In this document: positions 22,091-30,068 of the stretch, in pieces
Numbering within the stretch: the first letter of the stretch is position 1
Layout: every line of letters begins with the position of its first letter
DNA from: Bacillota bacterium
GTDB lineage: Bacteria; Bacillota; Clostridia; Acetivibrionales; DSM-1351
Direction: 5' to 3'
Length of the DNA: 64,000 nt
Assembly (NCBI GenBank): GCA_023390335.1
Contig: JAEWCZ010000069.1
Span: 1-64,000, forward strand
The notes under the pieces: generated by a model
What the model was told of the DNA's origin: nothing
The model's database searches: none
Seen by the model: the letters and a program-made list of their open reading frames with translations, nothing else
Translations under genes and position numbers: made by a program

Positions 22091-23661
22091 TAATATGTCT
22101 CAAGGTTTTGTGTTGGCTCATGAAACGGTGGGCATTGTATTTTAGGGTGCAATGCAATTTTAAAGTCATCTGCTTTTGCATCATGCGCTTTGTTGTATAC
22201 CACCTTATCCAGTACTAATTTTATAAGTAGATTTTTATCCGAAGGAGAATTTATTTTTTTATAAGCATCCAAAACACTTCTTAACTTAATGATATAATCC
22301 TGATTAGTGGTAGATGCCAGATCAATTTCTTTTAATTGTTTTTTTGATTCTAATATAGAACTATTTATTTGATTGATTTTTTCTAATATATAGTTTGTTC
22401 TTTCCGTAAAAGTGTCTGTATCATATACACCTTGTTCAAGTAAATCAAAGGTTTTCACTTTTTGTTGTTCCAGTGTTTTTAATTCATTTTCCAACCGAAT
22501 TACATTTTTTTCTATTAATAAGGATTTTGTTGAATCACTCTTATGAGGTGTTTCTTTTGCACTAAGCAACATACTAGAATAATAGTTCTCAAGTTTGCTA
22601 ATTAATAAGGCTTCTACAGTTATAAATTTGTTGCTTTTCTGTCCACAGTTTTTTGGACACATAATTCTAGGAGCTTTGTTGACTACAGGACGTTGAATCA
22701 TTTTAGAGCCGCAAATGCCGCAAATAACAATACCGGCAAGGGGATTTGTAATACCATTTTTAATTTGATATGGTACATGATATTTCTGAGCCAGAATTTC
22801 CTGAGCTTTTTGATATATGGATTCTTCAATTATCGCTTCATGTTTTCCATTGCATACAATCCATTCGCCAACAGGTCTGGTATATGTGTCTCTCTTTTTT
22901 CCAGATTCTTTTGACTTTCGGATGCACTTTTTTTTCCATACAACTTTCCCAATGTAAATTGGATTTTTAAAAAAATTAATTATGGTAGATTTTTGCCACT
23001 TGGCACCTGTATACGATTTTATACCTAGTTGGTTAAGTTCATTTGCAATTATACTGCAGCCCATGTTTTCATTTACGTACCAGTTAAATATCATTTTAAC
23101 AACCTCTGCTTGTTCTGCATTTGGTTTTAGTGTTCTGGTATTTTTATCGATTCTTAAAATATCATATCCATACGGTGGTCTTGTTGCAATATAATTTCCT
23201 TCTTCAACCGAATTAATTCTACCACGCTGCATTCGCCTGTTAATCATTTTGTATTCTTTACGACTCATAAAGGCTTCAAATTCACTATATTCCTCATCAA
23301 ATTCATCATTGAGGTCATATATTTTTTTAGGTGTAATTATTTTAGTGTTAGATTTTTTAAAGGCCTTTAAAATAAGTCCCTGCTCTTCCATATCACCACG
23401 TCCGAGTCTTTGAATATCCATTACAAGAACACCATCACAGGCACCGGATTCTACATCTTTTAATGTAGCAAGCATCGCAGGCCTGAAGAATAATTCTTCC
23501 CCAGATACAAGCTCTTCATGAATATGTAAAATTGTAAACCCGTTTTCTTTTGCATACCTCAATAGGGCTTTACGGTGTCTGGCAAGGGTTTCACCATTTC
23601 CTAATGTTTTTTCCAATTCTTCATCAGATCTTGATTTCCTCAGGTAGATATCAACTATCAT
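22090..23661 (-). CDS. Large serine recombinase 2, excises element 2
   Basis: A 523-aa serine recombinase unrelated in detail to recombinase 1. It starts MIVDIYLRKS with Ser10 as the likely nucleophile, then HEELVSGEELFFRP and MDIQRLGRGDMEEQG. The zinc ribbon reads CGICGSKM then CPKNCGQK, and a long coiled coil follows (about 365-470). It lies at the right end of element 2 but points inward, opposite to the arrangement in element 1. A perfect 7+1+7 palindrome lies 36 bp before its start. Confidence 0.92.
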   Translation of the reverse strand: MIVDIYLRKSRSDEELEKTLGNGETLARHRKALLRYAKENGFTILHIHEELVSGEELFFRPAMLATLKDVESGACDGVLVMDIQRLGRGDMEEQGLILKAFKKSNTKIITPKKIYDLNDEFDEEYSEFEAFMSRKEYKMINRRMQRGRINSVEEGNYIATRPPYGYDILRIDKNTRTLKPNAEQAEVVKMIFNWYVNENMGCSIIANELNQLGIKSYTGAKWQKSTIINFFKNPIYIGKVVWKKKCIRKSKESGKKRDTYTRPVGEWIVCNGKHEAIIEESIYQKAQEILAQKYHVPYQIKNGITNPLAGIVICGICGSKMIQRPVVNKAPRIMCPKNCGQKSNKFITVEALLISKLENYYSSMLLSAKETPHKSDSTKSLLIEKNVIRLENELKTLEQQKVKTFDLLEQGVYDTDTFTERTNYILEKINQINSSILESKKQLKEIDLASTTNQDYIIKLRSVLDAYKKINSPSDKNLLIKLVLDKVVYNKAHDAKADDFKIALHPKIQCPPFHEPTQNLETY

Positions 23662-23696
23662 TTAAGCACATTCCCTTCGTTTAAGTACCTGATTGT

Positions 23697-23711
23697 TTTA
23701 AACAGTTTAAA
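23697..23711. promoter_or_regulatory. Palindrome TTTAAACAGTTTAAA upstream of recombinase 2
   Basis: A perfect 7-1-7 palindrome 36 bp before the recombinase start and about 90 bp before the divergent 48-aa gene. Possible operator for the divergent pair; no promoter elements could be fixed. Confidence 0.3.
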
Positions 23712-23800
23712 TATCCTTACTTCCAGTTTATACAGTTAAAACAATATATAGAATAATGTACAAACAATTCAAAATAGTTATATATTGGAGGTGAATTACA

Positions 23801-23947
23801 GTGGCGATAGCAGTAATTATCCCGCCAAAGATAACACCTGAAGAGAACAGGAAAAGAATTAAAGAATTGGAAAGAGTTTTGTCAAACATTTTTAAATGTG
23901 AGATAGATATCTCCTTCACTAACAGTAATAGAAATCATTCTACATAA
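23801..23947 (+). CDS. Small 48-aa protein divergent from recombinase 2 (candidate excision factor)
   Basis: GTG start ten bases after a strong TTGGAGGTGAA. The protein begins MAIAVIIPPKITPEENRK and is charged and helical in its middle (KRIKELERVL). It lies next to the right attachment site and opposite the recombinase gene. No family was recognised. Like the 62-aa gene in element 1 it is a candidate directionality factor by position only. Confidence 0.6.
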   Translation: MAIAVIIPPKITPEENRKRIKELERVLSNIFKCEIDISFTNSNRNHST

Positions 23948-23990
23948 CAAATTATTTTTATAGAGTTTAAAAAGTATACAACATGAAGAA

Positions 23991-24278
23991 GTGAATGAAA
24001 TAACATTAATTGACTTAATCAGTAATGACTCCGAATCCGTAGTTGATGAAGTTGAATTGAAAATGCAGGTTAAAAAGCTGTACAGTAAAATGAAAGGTAC
24101 TTTAAAAAACAGAGAAAAGGTAGTCTTGGAATTAAGATACGGACTGCTTAACGGTTCCAGTAAAACCCAGAGAGAAATAGCTAAAATGTTAGGAATTTCA
24201 AGATCCTACGTATCAAGAATTGAAAAGAAAGCTATAAAAAAATTGAGTAAAGAACTAAAACCCGAGGGCTGTCATTAA
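23991..24278 (+). CDS. sigK: sigK 3' segment (sigma-K region 4)
   Basis: The last piece of sigK. The true continuation starts at 24007 after the attachment core; GTG 23991 is only the first in-frame start-like codon. It encodes SVVDEVELK, LKNREKVVLELRYGL, and the region 4.2 helix-turn-helix KTQREIAKMLGISRSYVSRI, which reads the -35 element. In the rejoined gene the total is 711 nt, 236 aa, the usual sigma-K size. No promoter was seen here, so it should be silent until both elements are excised. Confidence 0.93.
   Translation: MNEITLIDLISNDSESVVDEVELKMQVKKLYSKMKGTLKNREKVVLELRYGLLNGSSKTQREIAKMLGISRSYVSRIEKKAIKKLSKELKPEGCH
23993..24006 (+). repeat. Right attachment core of element 2 (GAATGAAATAACAT)
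   Basis: Direct copy of 18751-18764. Right flank (TAATTGACTTAATC) is sigK. Confidence 0.9.
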
Positions 24279-24290
24279 TGACAGCCTTTT
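24267..24290 (+). terminator. sigK terminator
   Basis: The perfect palindrome GGCTGTCATTAATGACAGCC, overlapping the sigK stop codon, is followed by TTTT. Confidence 0.88.
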
Positions 24291-24447
24291 GGATGTAACA
24301 ATAGCAATATCCGAATATCATAGCTCAATAAGTAAATATAAGTTTGTTTACCGGTTTTCAAAAGTTGCATATAATGTTTTGCAGAGTTAGAATAGATGTA
24401 AAAAATGTCGAAAAATTGATTACATTACAAAAGGCCGTGATAATACT

Positions 24448-25788
24448 TTGTATACCAAAAAGGATTTATTGCGCCTCTTTTTTCCTGCTCTGACCGAACA
24501 GTTTCTTTCTACAGCGATTGGTGTAGTAAACACTATGATGGTAAGCGGATTAGGGGCATTTGCAGTATCAGCAGTAGGGATAGTTGATTCTATAAATTTT
24601 GTAGTTATGAATCTGTTTGTTGCTGTCTCAACAGGTGCTACAGTTACAATAGCACAGCATTTGGGAGCATCTAATCGGAAGGACGCTTCAAAAACTGCAG
24701 CTCAGGCAATTACAGCTGTTCTTATAATGTCTACAATAGCAGGACTGGGACTATATATATTTGGAAACCAGATAATAAATTTTCTTTTTGGGGATGCCGA
24801 AAAGATTGTTAAATCGGCTGCCAGAACATACATGATTTGTTCCGCTATATCATATCCCATACTGGGACTATTTGATGTATGTACGGGTATATTAAGGGCA
24901 AGCAATAACTTCAGGTCATCAATGTTTGCAGTGGTGGCATCAAATATGGTTAATTTTTTAGTAGGCGCGCTGTTGATTTTCGAATTTGATTTCGGAGTAA
25001 TGGGAGCCGGGATCGGCTTGATTTGTGCGCGACTTACGGGTTCAATCATTGTGGGATATTCTCTATGTAAATCACATCATTTGGATATACTGCACAGCTC
25101 TTTCAAAATTACTTCAAAAATATTAAAGCCTGTTTTATTTATAGGACTTCCGGCAGGGATAGACAGCCTTGTATTTAACGGAGGGAAACTGCTGGTACAA
25201 ACAATAGTGGCATCCCTTGGAACCGCCGCACTTGCTGCAAACAGTATTGCAAGTTCTACAAACTCACTGTTGAATATACCCGGGAGTGCAATGACAATAG
25301 TAGCGGTGACAGTAGTAGGTCACTATGCTGGGGCAGGATTAAAAGAGGACCTAAACAAGATTATTAAAAAACTTATGGTTTATGCAATGGTGCTGCTGGG
25401 TTCGGTTTCACTGATATTTTTCCCGTTTGTACACCATTTCCTCAAGTTATATTCGCCTACACCGGATGTGGCAAGCCTTGCATTACACATAATCTATCTT
25501 ACACTTATATGTTTACCTTTATTCTGGCCGGCGGCATTTCTCCTGCCTGCATGTCTCAGGAGTACGAGGGATGTTATATTTATAACTGTTATTTCCATAA
25601 TGAGCATGTGGGTTATAAGAGTTTTTGGCGGATATATGATGGTAAGATTTACAGGCCTGGGCCTTTTGGGAATATGGGTTGCATGGTGCTTTGATTGGGT
25701 AACAAGAGGGATTCCGTTCCTGGGAAGAGTAGTCTCAAGACGTTATGAGAAATATTTACCTCAAACAAAAAGTGAGGTATCTGCTTAA
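24448..25788 (+). CDS. MATE family multidrug efflux transporter
   Basis: A 446-aa protein with twelve hydrophobic segments in two related halves, as in MatE proteins (FPALTEQFLSTAIGVVNTMMVSGLG at the start, SAVGIVDSINF, GLPAGIDSLVF at the second half). It would export cationic drugs or metabolites using Na+ or H+. The start is TTG 24448 with only a weak AAAGG upstream. It is monocistronic, between sigK and rpsB; the 24291-24447 gap shows no other feature. Confidence 0.87.
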   Translation: MYTKKDLLRLFFPALTEQFLSTAIGVVNTMMVSGLGAFAVSAVGIVDSINFVVMNLFVAVSTGATVTIAQHLGASNRKDASKTAAQAITAVLIMSTIAGLGLYIFGNQIINFLFGDAEKIVKSAARTYMICSAISYPILGLFDVCTGILRASNNFRSSMFAVVASNMVNFLVGALLIFEFDFGVMGAGIGLICARLTGSIIVGYSLCKSHHLDILHSSFKITSKILKPVLFIGLPAGIDSLVFNGGKLLVQTIVASLGTAALAANSIASSTNSLLNIPGSAMTIVAVTVVGHYAGAGLKEDLNKIIKKLMVYAMVLLGSVSLIFFPFVHHFLKLYSPTPDVASLALHIIYLTLICLPLFWPAAFLLPACLRSTRDVIFITVISIMSMWVIRVFGGYMMVRFTGLGLLGIWVAWCFDWVTRGIPFLGRVVSRRYEKYLPQTKSEVSA

Positions 25789-25803
25789 AAAATAATAAAA
25801 AGA

Positions 25804-25832
25804 TTGATAAATATTTTTCAATGTGTTATACT
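25804..25832 (+). promoter_or_regulatory. Sigma-A promoter of rpsB
   Basis: TTGATA at 25804-25809, a 17-bp spacer, TATACT at 25827-25832, about 100 bp before rpsB. Confidence 0.8.
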
Positions 25833-25864
25833 ATCAAACGGCAAAATACACACGCATTTTAAAG

Positions 25865-25919
25865 GTTAAAGTGTCGGACAGGTCCGATCACAAAGAAATG
25901 CGGAGGTATTAACTTTAAC
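25865..25919 (+). promoter_or_regulatory. Structured rpsB leader (probable S2 autoregulation site)
   Basis: GTTAAAGT (25865-25872) pairs with ACTTTAAC (25912-25919), enclosing the hairpin TCGGAC-AG-GTCCGA and ending just before the GGAGG of rpsB. Ribosomal protein operons often use such leaders for feedback by the encoded protein; here that is an inference. Confidence 0.5.
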
Positions 25920-25934
25920 GGAGGTGTTTATATT

Positions 25935-26684
25935 ATGGCAGTTATTTCAATGAAACAACTTTTGGAGGCAGGCGTTCACTTTGGTCACCAGACTAGAAGA
26001 TGGAACCCTAAGATGGCAGAATATATCTTTACAGAGCGTAACGGTATATACATCATTGACCTTCAGAAAACAGTAAAAAAGGTTGACGATGCATACTTCT
26101 TCATCAGAGAAGTAGCTATGAACGGACAAGATGTATTGTTCGTTGGAACAAAGAAACAAGCACAGGATTCAATCAAGGAAGAAGCTGAAAGAAGCGGACA
26201 GTTCTTTGTAAACAACAGATGGTTGGGCGGAATGCTTACAAACTTCAAAACTATTACAAAGAGAATCAACAGATTGAACCAGCTAACTAATATGGAAGCA
26301 GACGGAACTTTTGAAGTTCTTCCTAAGAAAGAAGTTAGCAAGCTAAAGAAGGAAATGGCTGATCTCGAAAAGAATCTTGGCGGAATCAAGAACATGAAGA
26401 AGCTTCCTGGTGCAATGTTTGTAGTTGACCCAAGAAAAGAAAGAAATGCTATTCTTGAAGCAAAGAGACTTGGTATCCCAGTTGTAGCTATTGTTGATAC
26501 AAACTGTGATCCTGATGAAGTTGATTTCGTAATTCCTGGTAATGACGATGCAATCAGAGCTGTTAAGCTTATTGCTGCTAAAATGGCTGATGCTGTTATA
26601 GAAGGACGTCAGGGAGAACAACTTTCAGAAACTCCTGCTGAAACAGTTGAAGTTGTAGAAGAAGCTGTAGAAGCGGCAGAATAA
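25935..26684 (+). CDS. rpsB: 30S ribosomal protein S2
   Basis: A 249-aa protein opening with MKQLLEAGVHFGHQTRRWNPKM, the universal S2 start, with NNRWLGGMLTNFKTI and FVVDPRKERNAI further on. S2 binds late to the small subunit at the head-body junction. The acidic C-terminal tail (about 25 residues, many Glu) is variable in the family. The start follows ACGGAGGTG. It heads the rpsB-tsf pair. Confidence 0.98.
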   Translation: MAVISMKQLLEAGVHFGHQTRRWNPKMAEYIFTERNGIYIIDLQKTVKKVDDAYFFIREVAMNGQDVLFVGTKKQAQDSIKEEAERSGQFFVNNRWLGGMLTNFKTITKRINRLNQLTNMEADGTFEVLPKKEVSKLKKEMADLEKNLGGIKNMKKLPGAMFVVDPRKERNAILEAKRLGIPVVAIVDTNCDPDEVDFVIPGNDDAIRAVKLIAAKMADAVIEGRQGEQLSETPAETVEVVEEAVEAAE

Positions 26685-26702
26685 TTTTGATTTAAAAAGG
26701 GT

Positions 26703-26729
26703 ATATTATCAGGCAGTGCCTGATAATAT
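26703..26729 (+). terminator. Hairpin between rpsB and tsf
   Basis: ATATTATCAGGC (26703-26714) pairs with 26718-26729 around a 3-nt loop. No U-run follows, so it may be a partial terminator or a stabilising hairpin rather than a full stop. Confidence 0.6.
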
Positions 26730-26808
26730 CCTTATACTTATAATAAAATGATAATTAAATATTTGTCTTATTTTAATAGTAGGATAATACGGTTTGGAGG
26801 ATTCAAAG

Positions 26809-27456
26809 ATGATTACTGCTGAAATGGTAAGGCAGCTCCGCGAAAGAACCGGAGCAGGAATGATGGACTGCAAAAGAGCACTCACTGATGCAAACGGAGA
26901 TGCTGAAAAAGCTATCGAATTGTTGAGAGAAAAGGGTCTATCTGCCGCAGCTAAGAAAGCTGGAAGAATTGCTTCTGAAGGTTTGGTTGAAGCATATATA
27001 CACGGCGATGGAAGAATTGGTGTTCTTGTTGAAGTAAATATTGAAACAGATTTTGCTGCAAGAGGAGACGAGTTCAAACAGTTCGTTAAGGACGTTGCAA
27101 TGCAGATCGCTGCAAGCAAGCCTGAATATGTTAAGAAAGAAGATGTTCCTGCTTCAGTAATTGAAAGCGAAAAGGAAATATTAAAAGCTCAAGCAAGAAA
27201 TGAAGGAAAACCTGAAAAGATTATAGAAAAGATGGTTGAAGGTAGGATTGAAAAGTTCTATGCTGAAAACTGTTTGTTGGAACAATCATTTATAAAAGAT
27301 CCAGATATGACAGTTGGACAGTTGTTGACTCAAAAGATAGCTCATATCGGTGAAAATATTTCAATCAGAAGGTTTGCAAGATTTGAAAGAGGCGAAGGTA
27401 TCGAAAAGAAAGATGAAAACTTTGCTGATGAAGTAATGAAACAAATAAATGGTTAA
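26809..27456 (+). CDS. tsf: Elongation factor Ts
   Basis: A 215-aa EF-Ts, the nucleotide exchange factor of EF-Tu. MITAEMVRQLRERTGAGMMDCKRAL is the N-terminal UBA-like domain; ETDFAAR contacts EF-Tu. The short, single-core form is usual for Firmicutes. ATG 26809 follows TTGGAGGATT; a longer in-frame reading has no site. Confidence 0.98.
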   Translation: MITAEMVRQLRERTGAGMMDCKRALTDANGDAEKAIELLREKGLSAAAKKAGRIASEGLVEAYIHGDGRIGVLVEVNIETDFAARGDEFKQFVKDVAMQIAASKPEYVKKEDVPASVIESEKEILKAQARNEGKPEKIIEKMVEGRIEKFYAENCLLEQSFIKDPDMTVGQLLTQKIAHIGENISIRRFARFERGEGIEKKDENFADEVMKQING

Positions 27457-27460
27457 TATA

Positions 27461-27512
27461 AAAGGGAACATATTTATTGTATGTTCCCTTTATTCGGGCC
27501 TTTTTTGATAAA
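27461..27512 (+). terminator. tsf terminator
   Basis: AAAGGGAACATA pairs with TATGTTCCCTTT (27480-27491) around a 7-nt loop, with CCTTTTTT following at about 27499. Confidence 0.75.
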
Positions 27513-27596
27513 TAAACTCAAATTGTGCAACAATTACTATAGATATGTATTCACCCAATGATTACATATATTACGAATTGAACGGGGGAAATATCA

Positions 27597-28304
27597 ATGA
27601 GCGAACTAAAATATAAGAGAATAATGTTAAAAATCAGTGGAGAAGCACTTGCTGGTGATAGGGGACACGGTATTGATACCGATACAGTAAACGAGATATG
27701 TGACAGAATATCAGTAGTGCACAAAATGGGTGCTGAAATAGCTATTGTAGTAGGTGGAGGTAATTTCTGGAGAGGCAGAAGCGGAAAAGGTATGGACAGA
27801 ACAACTGCCGATCATATGGGAATGCTTGCAACGGTTATTAATTCTCTTGGATTACAGGATGCACTTGAATCTAGAGATATTCCAGTAAGAGTTCAGACTG
27901 CTATTGAAATGAGGCAAATTGCTGAACCTTATGTAAGAAGAAAAGCTGTAAGACATCTCGAAAAGAAAAGAATAGTTATATTTGCATGCGGAATGGGAAA
28001 TCCTTATTTCTCAACCGACACAGCAGCAGCATTAAGAGCAGCGGAGATAGATGCAGAAGCAATATTAATGGCGAAGAATGTTGATGGAATTTACGACTCT
28101 GATCCGTCAAAGAACCCCAATGCCGTGAAATATGACAAGCTTAGCTATCAGGAGTATATGAACAAAGGACTTTGTGCAATAGATCTGACAGCTGCTTCTT
28201 TCTGCAAGGATAATGCAATACCAACATTGGTTTTCGGACTAAATGACCCGGATAATATAATCAGAGCTGTAAAAGGTGAAGAGATTGGTACTACAATATA
28301 TTGA
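27597..28304 (+). CDS. pyrH: UMP kinase
   Basis: A 235-aa hexameric amino-acid-kinase-fold enzyme that phosphorylates UMP to UDP for pyrimidine nucleotide and envelope precursor synthesis. LKISGEAL, VVGGGNFWRG, DHMGMLATVIN and CGMGNPYFSTDTAA are PyrH signatures. The start follows GGGGGAAAT. Located as usual between tsf and frr. Confidence 0.98.
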   Translation: MSELKYKRIMLKISGEALAGDRGHGIDTDTVNEICDRISVVHKMGAEIAIVVGGGNFWRGRSGKGMDRTTADHMGMLATVINSLGLQDALESRDIPVRVQTAIEMRQIAEPYVRRKAVRHLEKKRIVIFACGMGNPYFSTDTAAALRAAEIDAEAILMAKNVDGIYDSDPSKNPNAVKYDKLSYQEYMNKGLCAIDLTAASFCKDNAIPTLVFGLNDPDNIIRAVKGEEIGTTIY

Positions 28305-28356
28305 AATCCTTCATAAATAAATGTATTATATAATTATCAATTTAAGGAGGAGATTT

Positions 28357-28914
28357 ATGGATAAGGAACTTTACAAGCCAATCGAAGAGAAAATGAAAAA
28401 AACCATAAATGTATTAAAGGACAATCTTGCTGGAATAAGAGCAGGAAGAGCGAATCCTTCAATATTGGATAAGCTTACAATAGATTATTATGGTGCCCCA
28501 ACTCCTATTCAGCAGATTGCAACAGTGTCTGTGCCTGAAGCTAGGGTTATTACAATTCAGCCATGGGAAGCAAAGCTGCTTAAAGACATTGAAAAGGAAA
28601 TTCAAAAGTCTGATATAGGAATTAATCCTAACAATGACGGTAAGGTTATAAGGCTTGTTTTTCCTGCATTAACAGAAGAAAGACGTAAAGAGCTTACAAA
28701 GCAGTCTAAAAAAGAGGGCGAAGAATCAAAAGTTGCCATAAGATCAATAAGAAGAGATTCTATTGAAAACATGAAGGCAAAGAAAAAGAGCGGCGAGATA
28801 ACAGAAGACGATTTAAAGGATGCAGAAAAGGATATACAGAACCTTACTGACAAATATATTGCCGACATAGACAGGATTATTGAAGCCAAAGATAAGGAAA
28901 TAATGGAGGTATAA
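28357..28914 (+). CDS. frr: Ribosome recycling factor
   Basis: A 185-aa L-shaped protein that, with EF-G, splits post-termination ribosomes. GIRAGRANPSILDKL, YYGAPTPIQQIA and the basic VAIRSIRRDS segment are RRF hallmarks. ATG 28357 follows AAGGAGGAGA, ruling out the longer reading from 28321. Confidence 0.98.
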   Translation: MDKELYKPIEEKMKKTINVLKDNLAGIRAGRANPSILDKLTIDYYGAPTPIQQIATVSVPEARVITIQPWEAKLLKDIEKEIQKSDIGINPNNDGKVIRLVFPALTEERRKELTKQSKKEGEESKVAIRSIRRDSIENMKAKKKSGEITEDDLKDAEKDIQNLTDKYIADIDRIIEAKDKEIMEV

Positions 28915-28919
28915 CTTAA

Positions 28920-29183
28920 TTGGGTTATACGGAAATAAATGAAAGCAATGGTTGTACAGAGGATGAAGAGGTTAAGTTAACCTCTTTCTGTAACAGCCTT
29001 ATCGGATATACAGTGGGAGATGCAGTGGAAGCAGCGGGTAATATGGGATATACCATAGACGGTATTTTAATTTCATCACCACCTAAAATGAGTATTACTG
29101 AATACGATGATTCATTCAGAGTAATAAGAGTTAAGACTCTTAACAATAAAAGTTTAAATTTACTTGTTTGCAAACCCCTCTAA
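28920..29183 (+). CDS. Hypothetical 87-aa protein between frr and uppS
   Basis: The TTG start at 28920 is served by GGAGGTATAA at the end of frr. An acidic N-terminus precedes SLIGYTVGDAVEAAGNMGY and FRVIRVKTL; the pattern hints at a small alpha/beta fold. Probably co-transcribed with frr. A short hairpin-like CCCCTC...GAGGGG overlaps its stop. No family recognised. Confidence 0.65.
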   Translation: MGYTEINESNGCTEDEEVKLTSFCNSLIGYTVGDAVEAAGNMGYTIDGILISSPPKMSITEYDDSFRVIRVKTLNNKSLNLLVCKPL

Positions 29184-29254
29184 ATTGAGGGGTTATTTGC
29201 AATAATCATTATGTTTTTTATGCAAATACATATAAAATAGGAGTTGGAAAATAT

Positions 29255-30010
29255 ATGGGGTTTTTTAACAAGATATTCCCCCAAAAAAAACTAGAAAATG
29301 ATTTTCAATGTATTCCTCAGCATATTGCTGTAATTCCTGATGGGAATGGAAGATGGGCAAAAAAGAGAGGCTTACCCAGGAATGTAGGACATAGAGAAGG
29401 CTCAATGACTCTTAAGAAAGTGGTTATTTACTGCTCTAATATTGGAGTGAAGCATCTAACGGTTTATGCTTTTTCTACCGAAAACTGGAAAAGACCACAA
29501 AGTGAAGTTGATGCACTTATGAACTTGCTTTTGGAGTTTCTGCGAAATGCAGAAAGGGAACTGGATGGCAGTAATGTCAGGATTAAGGTTATCGGTGATA
29601 TTAACGGCCTTCCGGAGGAACTGCAAAATGAAATAGAGCGAGTAGAAAAATTTACTAGTGTAAATAACGGCTTGAATTTAAATATTGCCCTTAATTATGG
29701 CTCAAGGTTCGAAATATTATATGCGATAAAAAACATAGCTAAGGAAATTAAAGACGGAAAACTGTCAATAAATGATATAGATGAAAAACAAATGGAACAG
29801 CATTTGTATACAAAGGGGATCCCTGAACCTGATTTACTCATTAGAACCAGCGGCGAGCAGAGAATCAGTAACTATCTGCTTTGGCAATGCGCATACACAG
29901 AGTTCTGGTTTACTGAGACCTTGTGGCCAGACTTTAACGAGAGTCATATTGCCGAGGCAATAAAAGCTTTTGAAAAGAGAAATCGTAGGTATGGCGGAAT
30001 ACAAAATTAA
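29255..30010 (+). CDS. uppS: Isoprenyl transferase (undecaprenyl diphosphate synthase)
   Basis: A 251-aa cis-prenyltransferase that extends farnesyl diphosphate to the C55 carrier lipid for peptidoglycan. HIAVIPDGNGRWAKKRG holds the catalytic Asp, and LTVYAFSTENWKRP and the late RTSGEQRISNYLLWQ..EFWF are signatures. Followed by cdsA and dxr, the usual lipid/isoprenoid block. Confidence 0.97.
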   Translation: MGFFNKIFPQKKLENDFQCIPQHIAVIPDGNGRWAKKRGLPRNVGHREGSMTLKKVVIYCSNIGVKHLTVYAFSTENWKRPQSEVDALMNLLLEFLRNAERELDGSNVRIKVIGDINGLPEELQNEIERVEKFTSVNNGLNLNIALNYGSRFEILYAIKNIAKEIKDGKLSINDIDEKQMEQHLYTKGIPEPDLLIRTSGEQRISNYLLWQCAYTEFWFTETLWPDFNESHIAEAIKAFEKRNRRYGGIQN

Positions 30011-30068
30011 TTCACACGGAACATGAATATAATTAATCATGTAGTGTTTTATAACATGGAGGGTTCTT

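Larger units (their letters stand above)
18751..24006. mobile_element. Skin-like intervening element 2 in sigK (5,242 bp)
   Basis: Bounded by direct 14-bp repeats GAATGAAATAACAT at 18751-18764 and 23993-24006. Deleting one repeat plus the interior gives GGG AAT GAA ATA ACA TTA ATT GAC, i.e. GNEITLID, the conserved sigma-K sequence. Contents: AraC regulator (-), GH127-type glycosidase (+), serine recombinase 2 (-), 48-aa gene (+). Its core and recombinase differ from element 1, so it inserted independently. The middle sigK segment separates the two elements. Confidence 0.92.

Noticed and set aside
1593..24278. sigK as an ordinary frameshifted or decayed pseudogene
   Set aside because: All three pieces are undamaged, both joints fall on exact direct repeats, both restore frame and conserved residues, and each interval has a recombinase.
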